64,000 nt of DNA from Pseudomonas sp. RC10 (GCF_038397775.1 NZ_CP151650.1:1116001-1180000), one strand, 5' to 3'; shown: positions 37,229 to 46,249, counted from the stretch's first letter. A program made the numbers and translations. The notes: a model not told the origin generated them from the sequence alone.

Positions 37229-37566
37229 GGAGCTTGCTCGTTCTTCGCTTCGGGTCTGTGCTGCCTTGCGGGTTCATCGGGTCGACTTCTTATCATCCCG
37301 AACGCCACACATTCCAATGGTTGCGCAGTGCCAGTATATGAGCGGGTTTTTGAAAAATATATGAATTAAACAAACCCCTAAAAACAGGGTATTTTGGACT
37401 TTGTTCATACTAAACAGGCAGTTAGCGTGAAATGCTCATCTCCTCCGAAAGTTGGGCAACAAAAATAAATGGATGAGTTGTCCTGCCCCCTCGTTAAAAC
37501 CCACTCGGGTGAGTGTAGAAGCTGAGCGAAAGACCGTCGGACCGTATGGAGAAAACCGGTGCTAGT
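37229..37566. other. 338-nt intergenic region, nothing recognised
   Basis: It is AT-richer than its surroundings in 37320-37480, consistent with the HD-GYP promoter, and includes a weak CCCTAAAAACAGGG hairpin at about 37376-37389. No ORF with a ribosome site and no known RNA was identified. Confidence 0.35.
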
Positions 37567-38358
37567 TCAACCTTTTGCGCGCTTAGAGTCTTCTTGGTCG
37601 CGGGCATAGTGGCTGGGAGGACGACCGGTTAGACGACGGAACATGGTCGAAAAAGCGCCCGGGCTTTCATAGCCCAGCTCCAGCGCAATGCGGGTAATGG
37701 ATTCACCGCTCGACAGCCGCGACAACGCCAGCACCACGCAAGCCTGTTGCCGCCAATGGCCGAAACTCATCTGCGTCTGCTCACGAAACAGGCGGCTGAA
37801 CGAGCGCTCACTGACGAACAAATTCTGCGCCCAGTCCTGGGGCGATTGATGAATGTCCGGGTGTCGCAAGAAGGCCTGGCAGCGGGCGAGCAGGCGGTGA
37901 TCATCGGGCAGGGGAATGTGCAACGGCAGCGTTCTGGCCTGCCCGATTTCCATCAAGGCCAGCGTTATCAGCGCCCCGTCGCGGCCGTCGACTGCGTACG
38001 TCAACGGCATCTCCACCGCCTCGATCAAAAGTTGGCGCAACAGGGGCGAGATTCCGATGACCTCGCAAGTCTGTCTGAAGACGGGCACCGCAGACGGTTC
38101 GATGTACAGGCTGCGGGTGCTGACCCCGAGCATCAGGACTTCGTGTTCCATCTTCGGCGGAATCCACACTGCCTGTTGAGGGGGCACCACCCAATCGCCC
38201 TGAGGGGTCGAGACTTTCATTACCCCCGTCGAGCCGTACAGCAATTGAGCACGGCGGTGATGGTGACGACGCAGCAGGTAGCCATCGGCGTAATCATTGC
38301 CAATCGCCACGACCGGGCGGGGGGTGTTATCGAGCGTTTCAATAGAGACGTTGCGCAT
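37567..38358 (-). CDS. AraC family transcriptional regulator with cupin sensor domain
   Basis: The protein is 263 residues from MRNVSIETLDN. The N-terminal cupin-like domain (LLRRHHHRRAQLLYGSTG; WVVPPQQAVWIPPKMEHE) is of the same subfamily as the AraC protein at 22049-22816. The C-terminal double HTH is QDWAQNLFVSERSFSRLF and ITRIALELGYESPGAFSTMF. It is divergent from the TauE/SafE gene, which it may control. A longer in-frame start at 38445 is less likely. Confidence 0.83.
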   Translation of the reverse strand: MRNVSIETLDNTPRPVVAIGNDYADGYLLRRHHHRRAQLLYGSTGVMKVSTPQGDWVVPPQQAVWIPPKMEHEVLMLGVSTRSLYIEPSAVPVFRQTCEVIGISPLLRQLLIEAVEMPLTYAVDGRDGALITLALMEIGQARTLPLHIPLPDDHRLLARCQAFLRHPDIHQSPQDWAQNLFVSERSFSRLFREQTQMSFGHWRQQACVVLALSRLSSGESITRIALELGYESPGAFSTMFRRLTGRPPSHYARDQEDSKRAKG

Positions 38359-38468
38359 GGCGTTTTTCCAGAGTCTGGCCGAAACACAAACATGAATGGC
38401 CCGAATCCTCAAGTTTGACGTGATCAGCCTGCTTATTGTGAACACCTCTTATTCGAGGGTTTCGGGCG

Positions 38469-39281
38469 ATGACGTATCTCTTGCTGGCGCTGTTCGGCGG
38501 TCTTTCCGGGGTGACGACTGTGCTCTTCGGGTTCGGAGGCGGCTTCGTGGTCGTGCCGGTGTTGTTTGGTGTCCTGAACAGCGAGGCTGTCGGCGGCTTG
38601 AGCGCGCCCGTCGCGATGCACGTGGCCGTGGCAACCTCAACCTGCGTGATGATCGTCAACGCCTCATTGAGCACCCGCCGCTCCGCCCGCTCGGGCACGC
38701 TGCTCAAGGATTGGCTGTGGCCACTGGCCGGCTTCATTGGCATCGGCTCGCTGATCGGCGCCGTCGCGGCCGGCTTCGTCAACGGCTCGGTATTGCGCTT
38801 AGCGTTTATGGCTTATCTGGCAATCACCATCGCCGATTGCCTGCTAAGACGCGGATTCGTTTCACACGCTGCTGAAAGTGAACCACGCCCACTGAGCGCA
38901 ATGACGCGCGGCCCCGGCGGCATTCTCATCGGCGCCATTGCGACATTCCTTGGCGTCGGCGGCAGCGTCATGACTGTCCCGCTTCTGAGGCGCTGCGGCC
39001 TGAGCATGACCCAGGCGACCGCCATGGCTAACCCGCTGAGTCTACCCGTCGCCCTCGTCGGCACGGCCACCTACATGGTCACCGGCGCATTGGACAACAC
39101 ACGTCTGGGCGCGGGCTACATCGGCTACGTCAACCTCATCGCCTTCGCCCTCCTGACCCTCGGCGCCTGGTTCGGCATGCGCCTGGCCGCCCGTTGGGTG
39201 GGGCGCATCCCGGATCGGCTGCACGCGTGGGCGTACGTGGGGTTGTTGGGGGTGGTGTTGGTGAGTATGGGGTGGGCGTGA
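38469..39281 (+). CDS. TauE/SafE family anion exporter/permease
   Basis: The 270-residue product has about eight TM segments arranged as two repeats. The signature-like GFGGGFVVVPVL (about 22-33) and FLGVGGSVMTVPLLRRCG (about 160-177) are the repeated TauE/SafE motifs. The family transports sulfur-containing anions or organic acids across the inner membrane; the substrate is not defined here. It is paired divergently with an AraC regulator 110 nt away. Confidence 0.86.
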   Translation: MTYLLLALFGGLSGVTTVLFGFGGGFVVVPVLFGVLNSEAVGGLSAPVAMHVAVATSTCVMIVNASLSTRRSARSGTLLKDWLWPLAGFIGIGSLIGAVAAGFVNGSVLRLAFMAYLAITIADCLLRRGFVSHAAESEPRPLSAMTRGPGGILIGAIATFLGVGGSVMTVPLLRRCGLSMTQATAMANPLSLPVALVGTATYMVTGALDNTRLGAGYIGYVNLIAFALLTLGAWFGMRLAARWVGRIPDRLHAWAYVGLLGVVLVSMGWA

Positions 39282-39301
39282 TGAGACTTACGGACTGACG
39301 C

Positions 39302-40047
39302 TTACTCGTCGCTGTCGGGGTCCGTCACTTTATCGACATAAGCGTTGACGAACCACTCCGGGATTTCTTCGCAGTGATATTGCAGATCGGTGCCGTCAGT
39401 GACCTCGGCCAGCAGGACGGATTTTTCAGCCGAGTTATCGAAGATGTAGGATCGGTTGGAAGCGGCTACGGCGGAAGGCAATAAATCAAGCGACCCACGA
39501 TAGCGCTTTATGATTTTTTCCTCAGCGACGGGATGACCACCGTCATCGACTCGGTTTGCAACCCGGTTGATGTTGATCGTCACCGAATCGGTCGCAACGA
39601 AATACAGATAAGTGCGATAGCCCTGATCCTGCGCCCGCTTCATGAATTTGACCTTATCGTCTGACGACATCACCGTTTCGAAGGTGAAGCTCCTGTTCAG
39701 GTCGAGAAGTTTGTGGCGAATGAAATCCGAGATGCGGAGGAGTAGTAGGAGTTCATCTCGATACTACGAAAGTCGACACGTTGATCTTCCAGTCCAATCA
39801 AATGAGCCTGCTCGTGCAGTCGAGCTTTGTGGATCAGGGCATGGGGGATGATGAACGTGCGAAGTTCAGCCAGGCTGGTCTCTATGTTGAAGGGGTCTAA
39901 ATCGAGAAAGCCGCTTTGCTTGACCTCTTTCTCGATCTCATCCGCGTTGACATAGGAGGAGATGAGGCCGGGAGAAATCTGGTCCTTGATCGTGCTTTTT
40001 CCTGAGCCATTGGGTCCGGCGAAGACCCGTAGCCTAGGCACTGGCAT
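39302..40047 (-). pseudogene. Zeta-toxin-like P-loop kinase gene with a frameshift
   Basis: The first frame (40047 to 39697) encodes FAGPNGSGKST (Walker A, residues 9-19) up to MNSYYSSAS, then goes out of frame and stops. The shifted frame, read from about 39735, continues ISDFIRHKLLDLNRSFTFETVMSSDDK... to GYRTYLYFVATDSV and RYRGSLDLLPSAV, the normal continuation of zeta-toxin-type proteins, and ends at 39302. Joining the frames gives a full-length protein. A single-base change in the TACTACTCCTCCGC stretch (about 39735-39750) would explain it. Sequencing error is possible. Confidence 0.78.
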
Positions 40048-40297
40048 TGAGCCTGCGCACCTTGATGACTTTGCCTACGGTAACCTTGCGCCGAGGGCGG
40101 ATGGCGGCGACGATTCGGACGCTGCCGTCGGCCTGCGCCTCAACCACATTCGATCCTTGCACTTGCAAGACAGTGTGGCCCGCGGCCAACGCCCGAAAAT
40201 AGGCTGCTGATGTTGCGCCTGCAGCCATCTCCGGAATATGGCTTTCCAGATTTGAAATGGCTTCTTCGGAAAGCTCTGGAATTCTGGCGTCTGTCAT
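40034..40297 (-). CDS. Small protein upstream of the zeta-like gene (possible antitoxin)
   Basis: This 87-residue protein (MTDARIPELSEEAISNLES...) has a GGAG ribosome site 6 nt before the ATG. It overlaps the start of the zeta-like kinase gene by 14 nt, the layout of a toxin-antitoxin pair with the small gene first. No HTH or known antitoxin family is recognised; the C-terminus is basic (RPRRKVTVGKVIKVRR). The antitoxin role is inference from position. Confidence 0.62.
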   Translation of the reverse strand: MTDARIPELSEEAISNLESHIPEMAAGATSAAYFRALAAGHTVLQVQGSNVVEAQADGSVRIVAAIRPRRKVTVGKVIKVRRLNASA

Positions 40298-40449
40298 GGC
40301 GATCTCCAACGTTTACTGTCAGGCAGTTAACAGCGTTTCGGGCATTTTAGCCATGATGGATATGTTTCTGAACCCCAAGATCATCTGGATCGCCTGATGC
40401 TACGATCACGCACTGCCACGCGTAGACCATCGAATCGTACGGATCAATC

Positions 40450-41094
40450 ATGCAAACCCCAGCACCCACCCTCATCCGCGAAACCTTTCCCGTCGGCCCG
40501 TTGCAGTGCAACTGCACGATCATCGGCGACCCGGTCACGAAACAGGCCATCGTGGTCGATCCCGGTGGCAATCACGAGTTGATTCTGGCGAAGCTGGAGG
40601 CGCACGGTTTGAAGTGCGTGAGCATCATTCATACCCACGCGCATCTCGATCATTTCCTCGCATCGGGTCAGTTGAAGGAAAAGACCGGGGCGACGTTGCA
40701 TCTGCACAAGGAGGACCAGTTCTTGTGGGACAACCTCGAAACCCAGTGTCAGGTATTTCGTGTTCCCTATGTGCCGGTGCCTTCGCCGGATCGGTGGCTG
40801 GAGCACGACGAAGAACTGGCCTGCGGGTGCGGAGTGGCGTTGCACACACCGGGGCATACACCGGGGTCGATGAGTTTCTGGTTCGAGGACGCGAAGCTGT
40901 TGATCGCGGGCGACACCCTGTTCAAGCGTGGTGTGGGGCGGACGGATTTGTGGGGTGGCGATCAGGCCACCATCGTGCGTTCGATCAAGGAGCGGCTGTA
41001 CACGCTGGACGAGGCGGCGACGGTGGTGACGGGCCACGGGCCGGACACTCGATTGGGGGATGAAATGCGCGAAAACCCTTTCGTCAGGGCGTGA
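40450..41094 (+). CDS. MBL-fold metallo-hydrolase (glyoxalase II-like)
   Basis: This 214-residue metallo-beta-lactamase-fold enzyme has metal-binding HTHAHLDH (residues 61-68), a second histidine in TPGHTPGSM, an Asp in AGDTLF and a final His in VVTGHGPDT. The size and lack of the C-terminal glutathione-binding domain suggest a YcbL-type (type I glyoxalase II-like) thioesterase. The substrate is uncertain. It stands alone on the plus strand. Confidence 0.87.
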   Translation: MQTPAPTLIRETFPVGPLQCNCTIIGDPVTKQAIVVDPGGNHELILAKLEAHGLKCVSIIHTHAHLDHFLASGQLKEKTGATLHLHKEDQFLWDNLETQCQVFRVPYVPVPSPDRWLEHDEELACGCGVALHTPGHTPGSMSFWFEDAKLLIAGDTLFKRGVGRTDLWGGDQATIVRSIKERLYTLDEAATVVTGHGPDTRLGDEMRENPFVRA

Positions 41095-41201
41095 ATCGTT
41101 CAGGCCGCGTTAAGGAATTTTTGACGGTCTCCATGCTCTAATCGCGCATATCGTCGGCCTCTGTGGTTGGCCGTAGACATGCAAAACAGGAGCTTTCCTT
41201 G

Positions 41202-41900
41202 ATGTTGACCTTTCGCCGTTTGATCATCGCTGCTACCGCGTTGGCTGTCCTTTCGGGCTGTGCGACGCAGAATCCTTACGACAATCAGGGGCAGGCGCAA
41301 AACTCCGGTGGTGTGAGCAAAACCGCCAAATACGGTGGTCTGGGTGCGTTGGCCGGTGCCGTCGCCGGGGCTGCCATCGACCACAACCATCGTGGCAAGG
41401 GTGCGCTGATCGGCGCGGCTGTCGTGGGTGCCGGTGCGGCCGGTTACGGTTATTACGCTGACAAGCAGGAAGCCGCCTTGCGGGCGAGCATGGCCAACAC
41501 CGGTGTCGAAGTGCAGCGTCAGGGCGACACCATCAAACTGGTGATGCCAGGCAACATCACGTTCGCCACCGACTCTTCCGCGATTGCCAGCAGCTTCTAT
41601 TCGCCGCTGAACAACCTCGCCGGTTCGCTGAAACAGTACAACCAGAACGTCATTGAAATCGTGGGCTACACCGACAGCACCGGCAGCCGTCAGCACAACA
41701 TGGACCTGTCTCAACAGCGTGCTCAAAGTGTGGCGACGTACCTGACGTCCCAGGGTGTGGATGCGTCCCACCTGTCGGTTCGCGGTGCCGGTCCTGATTC
41801 GCCGATCGCGAGCAACGCCGACGTCAACGGCCGCGCCCAGAACCGTCGTGTAGAGGTCAACCTCAAGCCGATTCCCGGTCAGCAGTATCAGCAGCAATAA
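41202..41900 (+). CDS. OmpA family outer-membrane lipoprotein
   Basis: This 232-residue lipoprotein begins MLTFRRLIIAATALAVLSGC, with lipidated Cys20. It has a glycine-zipper segment (YGGLGALAGAVAGAAIDHNHRGKGALIGAAVV) and a C-terminal OmpA peptidoglycan-binding domain (EIVGYTDSTGSRQHNMDLSQQRAQSV). AGGAG precedes the ATG by 9 nt. It probably tethers the outer membrane to the cell wall. A terminator follows at 41918. Confidence 0.9.
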   Translation: MLTFRRLIIAATALAVLSGCATQNPYDNQGQAQNSGGVSKTAKYGGLGALAGAVAGAAIDHNHRGKGALIGAAVVGAGAAGYGYYADKQEAALRASMANTGVEVQRQGDTIKLVMPGNITFATDSSAIASSFYSPLNNLAGSLKQYNQNVIEIVGYTDSTGSRQHNMDLSQQRAQSVATYLTSQGVDASHLSVRGAGPDSPIASNADVNGRAQNRRVEVNLKPIPGQQYQQQ

Positions 41901-41917
41901 GCTAAGCGCGTAACACC

Positions 41918-41947
41918 CAAAACCCCGGCCTGAGTGCCGGGGTTTTT
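41918..41947. terminator. Rho-independent terminator after the OmpA-family gene
   Basis: AAAACCCCGGC / GCCGGGGTTTTT with a 6-nt loop. Confidence 0.87.
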
Positions 41948-41970
41948 GGTTACTGATTGATGAAAATTTC

Positions 41971-42196
41971 CTGTAGGAGCGAATTTATTCGCGATGCGGT
42001 GGTGCATCCGCAGGCTCTCTATCGGATGCACGATTTTTCGCGAATAAATTCGCTCCCACAGGGGCTGGCGGCGCCGCGAAGATGAGGGGCTGACGCGGGC
42101 TCATCTGTAGGAGCGAATTCATTCGCGAGGCAGTGGTACACCTGATGGCTCTCTACCGGGTGTACGATTTTTCGCGAATAAATTCGCTCCTACAGG
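41971..42196. repeat. Tandem duplication of a REP inverted pair with covarying inner stem
   Basis: Two REP pairs (41971-42062 and 42105-42196; core GGAGCGAATT[C/T]ATTCGCGA) lie in direct tandem, including related spacer after each (GGCGGCG..GATGAGG). The inner stem is GTGCATCCG/CGGATGCAC in the first unit (42002-42010, 42023-42031) and GTACACCTG/CGGGTGTAC in the second (42136-42144, 42157-42165). Several positions changed on both sides so that pairing is kept. Confidence 0.85.
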
Positions 42197-42236
42197 GGGG
42201 CGGCGTCGCGAGGATGAGGGCCGGCGGGGGTGTCAT

Positions 42237-43136
42237 TTACCGGGAATACCGCTCATGCATCTGCCCCAGCAGTGCATCCTTCTCTTCCCACAGCCGATTG
42301 ATCCATTGCTGAAATTCGGCGCGATACGTTTCGTCCTGGTCGTAGCTTTTGCCAATGAACTGCTGCGGAATCTGCACTTCTTCAAAGTGCGCCACCACCT
42401 CGCGCACGTTGCCGCACAGCAAATCCCAATAGCCCGGCTGGCCCACCGGGTAATGAATGGTCACGTTAATCAACGATTCCAGTTGCTCGCCCATGGCATC
42501 CAGCACAAACGCGATGCCGCCGGCTTTTGGTTTCAGCAGGTAACGGAACGGCGATTGTTGTTGAGCGTGCTTGCCCTTGGTGAACCGTGTGCCTTCGGCA
42601 AAGTTGAAAATCCCTACCGGGTTGTTGCGAAACTTCGCGCAGGTGCGACGAGTGGTTTCCAGGTCCTTGCCTTTCTTTTCCGGGTGTTTGGCCAGAAACG
42701 CCTTGCTGTAGCGCTTCATGAACGGGAAGCCCAGCGCCCACCACGCCAGGCCAATCACCGGCACCCAGATCAGCTCCTGTTTGAGGAAGAACTTCATCGG
42801 GCGAATGCGCCGGTTGAGCACGTACTGCAAGACCATGATGTCCACCCAGCTCTGATGATTACTGGTCACCAGATACGAGTGTTGATAATCCAGACCTTCC
42901 AGCCCGCTCAGGTGCCAGCGGGTGTGGCCGAGCAGGTTGATCCAGGCGTTGTTGTTGCTGATCCAGGCTTCGTGAATGTGGCTCATCAGCCAGTCGGTGA
43001 CTTTCTGCGCCGCCGGAAAGGGCAGGCACAGCTTGAAGATTGCGACGATGAACAGCGGCGTGCAGCAGACAATCGTGTTGAGCGCCAACAGCAGCGAGGC
43101 GAGGACACCGCGCAAAGGGGCGGGCAAGAAATCCAT
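42237..43136 (-). CDS. Lysophospholipid acyltransferase family protein (YihG-like)
   Basis: This 299-residue inner-membrane protein has an N-terminal hydrophobic region (8-40) and a PlsC-type acyltransferase domain with SNHQSWVDIMVL (about 91-102, HxxxxD) and FAEGTRFTKGK (about 178-188, block III). It resembles YihG-type 1-acylglycerol-3-phosphate acyltransferases, which modify phospholipid acyl composition. It is unrelated at the sequence level to the acyltransferase at 12101-13264 except for the shared fold. Confidence 0.87.
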   Translation of the reverse strand: MDFLPAPLRGVLASLLLALNTIVCCTPLFIVAIFKLCLPFPAAQKVTDWLMSHIHEAWISNNNAWINLLGHTRWHLSGLEGLDYQHSYLVTSNHQSWVDIMVLQYVLNRRIRPMKFFLKQELIWVPVIGLAWWALGFPFMKRYSKAFLAKHPEKKGKDLETTRRTCAKFRNNPVGIFNFAEGTRFTKGKHAQQQSPFRYLLKPKAGGIAFVLDAMGEQLESLINVTIHYPVGQPGYWDLLCGNVREVVAHFEEVQIPQQFIGKSYDQDETYRAEFQQWINRLWEEKDALLGQMHERYSR

Positions 43137-43219
43137 GGGGGATCGAACTCCGAAGGTAAGACAGCCGCCGGTGAGTTCCCGGCGGCGTTATTGTGAGTGA
43201 CTGATATTGCAGACCGGCG

Positions 43220-45313
43220 TTATTGAGGCAGGTTCGCCGCTTGAATGGCCGTGAGGGCAATGGTGTAGACGATGTCATCCACTTGGGCGCCGCGCGGCAA
43301 ATCGTTCACCGGCTTGCGCAGGCCTTGCAGCATCGGGCCGAGGCTCACGCAGTCTGCACTGCGTTGCACGGCCTTGTACGTGGTGTTGCCGGTGTTGAGG
43401 TCGGGGAACACGAACACGTTGGCACGACCCGCGACCGGGCTGTCCGGCGCCAGTTGCCGAGCCACGTTCTCGTTGGCTGCGGCATCGTATTGCAATGGAC
43501 CGTCGATCAACAGGCTTCGACGGGTTTCCTGCGCTAGTTGCGTGGCCTCGCGTACTTTCTCCACCTCCTCTCCACTGGCCGAGTTGCCGCTTGAATAGCT
43601 GATCATCGCCACGCGAGGCGACAGGCCGAAGGCAACGGCAGAATCCGCGCTTTGCACCGCGATTTCCGCCAGTTCTTCTGCCGTCGGGTGCGGGTTCATG
43701 ATGCAGTCGCCGTAGACCAGCACCTGCTCGGGAAACAGCATGAAGAACACCGACGACACCAGCGTGCAGCCTGGTGCGGTCTTGATCAGTTGCAGGGCGG
43801 GGCGGATGGTGTTGGCAGTGGAATGCACGACGCCCGAGACCAGGCCGTCCACTTCGTCCAGCGCCAGCATCATGGTGCCGATCACGACCGGATCTTCCAA
43901 TTGCTGCTCGGCCATCGGCGCATTAAGGCTCTTGTTCTTGCGCAGGTCGACCATCGGCCCGACGTAGCGCTCACGAATGTCATCCGGGTCAAGGATCTCC
44001 AGCCCCATGGGCAATTCAATGCCCTGAGCGCGCGCAACGGCCAGCACCTCATCAGGCTTGGCGAGCAGTACACAACGGGCGATGCCACGGGCCTGACAAA
44101 TCGCGGCGGCCTGGACAGTTAGCGGATCGGCGCCTTCCGGCAGCACGATGCGCTTGTTGGCCGCTTGGGCTCGCTGGATCAGTTGATAGCGGAACACGGC
44201 GGGCGACAGGCGCATCTCCCGAGGCGTACCGCAGCGCTGATGCAGCCAGTTGGCGTCCAGGTGGCTGGCGACGAAATCGGTGATGATCTCCGCACGTTCG
44301 CGGTCGTCAATGGGGATTTCCTTGTTCAGCCCGTTTAACTGATTGGCGGTGTCGTACGAGCCGGTACTCACCGACAACACCGGCAGGCCCGCTTGCAGGG
44401 CGCCGGCGCACAGTTCCATCAGGCGCGGATCGGGGCGGGTGTCGCTGGTCAGCAGCAAACCAGCCAACGGTACGCCGTTCATGGTCGCCATGCTCACGGC
44501 GAGAATGATGTCGTCGCGGTCGCCGGGTGTGACCACCAGCACGCCGGGTTTCAGCAGTTGCAGCGTGTTGAGCACGGTGCGGGCGCAGATGATGATCTTC
44601 GACATGCGCCGCTGTTCGTAGTCACCGGCGTTGATCACCTGAGCGCCCAGCAATTCAGCGACGTCACGGGTGCGCGGGGCGTTTAGGTCAGCCTGGAACG
44701 GGATGCAACCCAGCAGGCGGAAATCGCCGCTGCGCAACAGTGGCGAGTGTTCCTTGAGCCGCGCCGAAAACGCTTCCATGCTTTCGTCAGTGCGCACTTT
44801 GTTAAGGATCACGCCCAGCACTTTCGGGTCTTTCGGGCCGCCGAACATCTGCGCCTGCAACTCGACGCGGCCGGAGAGCTCCGTCAGCACTTCGTTTTCC
44901 GGCGCCGAGACCAGAATCACTTCCGCGTCCAGCGCCTTGGCCATGTGCAGGTTGACTCGCGCGGCATAGCTGGCGCTGCGGGTCGGCACCATGCCTTCGA
45001 CGATCAACACGTCGCGGCCCACAGACGCTTCTTGATAAAGATTGATGATTTCTTCGAGCAACTCATCCAGTTGGCCTTCGCCGAGCATGCGTTCGACGTG
45101 GCCGAGGGCGAGTGGCTTGGGCGGTTTGAGGCCGTGAGTGCGGGCGATCAGTTCGGTCGACCGCTCCGGGCCGAGGTCGCCGGGGTGGGGCTGGGCGATG
45201 GGTTTGAAAAAGCCGACCTTGAGTCCGGCGCGCTCCAGGGTACGCACCAGCCCGAGGCTGATGGACGTCAAACCCACACCGAAGTCTGTGGGCGCGATAA
45301 AAAAAGTCTGCAT
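43220..45313 (-). CDS. pta: Phosphate acetyltransferase
   Basis: Pta interconverts acetyl-CoA and acetyl phosphate. The 697-residue long form has an N-terminal P-loop/DRTGG regulatory region (MQTFFIAPTDFGVGLTSISLGL) and a C-terminal catalytic domain (RIVLPEGADPLTVQAA; SSVFFMLFPEQVLVYGDC). The start is at the ATG giving MQTFFIAPT, matching the family. The usual partner ackA is not adjacent: the next gene upstream is the DUF3565 gene, then slyD. Acetate kinase may lie elsewhere or be absent. Confidence 0.93.
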   Translation of the reverse strand: MQTFFIAPTDFGVGLTSISLGLVRTLERAGLKVGFFKPIAQPHPGDLGPERSTELIARTHGLKPPKPLALGHVERMLGEGQLDELLEEIINLYQEASVGRDVLIVEGMVPTRSASYAARVNLHMAKALDAEVILVSAPENEVLTELSGRVELQAQMFGGPKDPKVLGVILNKVRTDESMEAFSARLKEHSPLLRSGDFRLLGCIPFQADLNAPRTRDVAELLGAQVINAGDYEQRRMSKIIICARTVLNTLQLLKPGVLVVTPGDRDDIILAVSMATMNGVPLAGLLLTSDTRPDPRLMELCAGALQAGLPVLSVSTGSYDTANQLNGLNKEIPIDDRERAEIITDFVASHLDANWLHQRCGTPREMRLSPAVFRYQLIQRAQAANKRIVLPEGADPLTVQAAAICQARGIARCVLLAKPDEVLAVARAQGIELPMGLEILDPDDIRERYVGPMVDLRKNKSLNAPMAEQQLEDPVVIGTMMLALDEVDGLVSGVVHSTANTIRPALQLIKTAPGCTLVSSVFFMLFPEQVLVYGDCIMNPHPTAEELAEIAVQSADSAVAFGLSPRVAMISYSSGNSASGEEVEKVREATQLAQETRRSLLIDGPLQYDAAANENVARQLAPDSPVAGRANVFVFPDLNTGNTTYKAVQRSADCVSLGPMLQGLRKPVNDLPRGAQVDDIVYTIALTAIQAANLPQ

Positions 45314-45402
45314 GCGGGCTTCTCGAAGGTGAGCGTGCAAGGGTCTTGATTCGTCAGAATCAGAGGACCGGGTCAAACAGGACGCTGTTCAGTCGCAGCG
45401 TC

Positions 45403-45627
45403 TCAACGGGGCACAAGGTTATCGTCATCTACCCCCTGCGCGCACCAGCCACAACGAAACGATTGACCTATTTTTTCTTGTCGCGCCTGGGCATCGAGCA
45501 CCCAGGCGCGGGATTGCCACGGCGGTTGGTGCCGCAAGTGCTGGGTGTGACCGCAGGCGAGTTCGGCGACCCAATGGCCATCCTCGTCCTGATGAAAGCC
45601 GATAATCGTGGTGTCGTTCTGAGGCAT
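45403..45627 (-). CDS. DUF3565 family small protein
   Basis: The 74-residue product (MPQNDTTIIGFHQDEDGHWVAELACGHTQHLRH...) has the ELACGHTQHLRHQPPW motif and a later CGWC pair, the DUF3565 pattern; a zinc-binding site from Cys/His residues is likely. The ATG at 45627 fits the family; a further in-frame ATG lies at 45642. It is upstream of pta on the same strand with 89 nt between. Function unknown. Confidence 0.8.
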   Translation of the reverse strand: MPQNDTTIIGFHQDEDGHWVAELACGHTQHLRHQPPWQSRAWVLDAQARQEKIGQSFRCGWCAQGVDDDNLVPR

Positions 45628-45734
45628 CGCAGGGTCGTGCAATCGGGGCCGTCCGTCTGAGTTGCGTTCGCTTTCGCGCGAGGGCTTGGTTAGACTTGCT
45701 CGCTCATATCTCTATTTGCAAAAGGTCTTGCCCC

Positions 45735-46220
45735 ATGCCGATCGCCGCCAACAAGGCTGTCTCCATTGACTATACCCTGACCAATGACGCTGGTGAGGTC
45801 ATCGACAGTTCTGCCGGCGGCGCGCCGCTGGTTTACCTGCAAGGCGCAGGGAACATCATTCCGGGTCTGGAAAAGGCACTGGAAGGCAAGGACGTCGGTG
45901 ACGAGCTGAAAGTCGCCATCGAGCCTGAAGACGCTTACGGCGAGTACTCGGCTGAACTGGTCAGCACCCTGAACCGCAGCATGTTCGAAGGCGTCGATGA
46001 ACTGGAAGTGGGCATGCAATTCCACGCTTCCGCGCCGGACGGCCAAATGCAGATCGTCACCATCCGTGATCTGGACGGCGACGACGTCACTGTCGACGGT
46101 AACCACCCGCTGGCCGGTCAGCGTCTGAATTTTCAGGTCAAGATCGTTGCCATCCGTGACGCCAGCCAGGAAGAAATCGCCCACGGCCACGTGCATGGCG
46201 AAGGTGGCCATCACCACTGA
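45735..46220 (+). CDS. slyD: FKBP-type peptidyl-prolyl isomerase SlyD
   Basis: The 161-residue prolyl isomerase/chaperone has the FKBP core (VIDSSAGGAPLVYLQGAGNIIPGLEKALEGK) with the inserted-in-flap domain (DAYGEYSAELV...) and a short His-rich tail (HGHVHGEGGHHH) that can bind Ni2+ and other metals. The start at MPIAANKAVSIDY is the family start; an ATG at 45696 adds an unlikely extension. Confidence 0.93.
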   Translation: MPIAANKAVSIDYTLTNDAGEVIDSSAGGAPLVYLQGAGNIIPGLEKALEGKDVGDELKVAIEPEDAYGEYSAELVSTLNRSMFEGVDELEVGMQFHASAPDGQMQIVTIRDLDGDDVTVDGNHPLAGQRLNFQVKIVAIRDASQEEIAHGHVHGEGGHHH

Positions 46221-46249
46221 TTTGTCCTGCTAAGCTCAAATAGCTGGCC

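Noticed and set aside
41971..42196. Possible CRISPR-like array because of regularly repeated palindromes
   Set aside because: Only two units, with inverted arms and related rather than unique spacers; this is a REP duplication.
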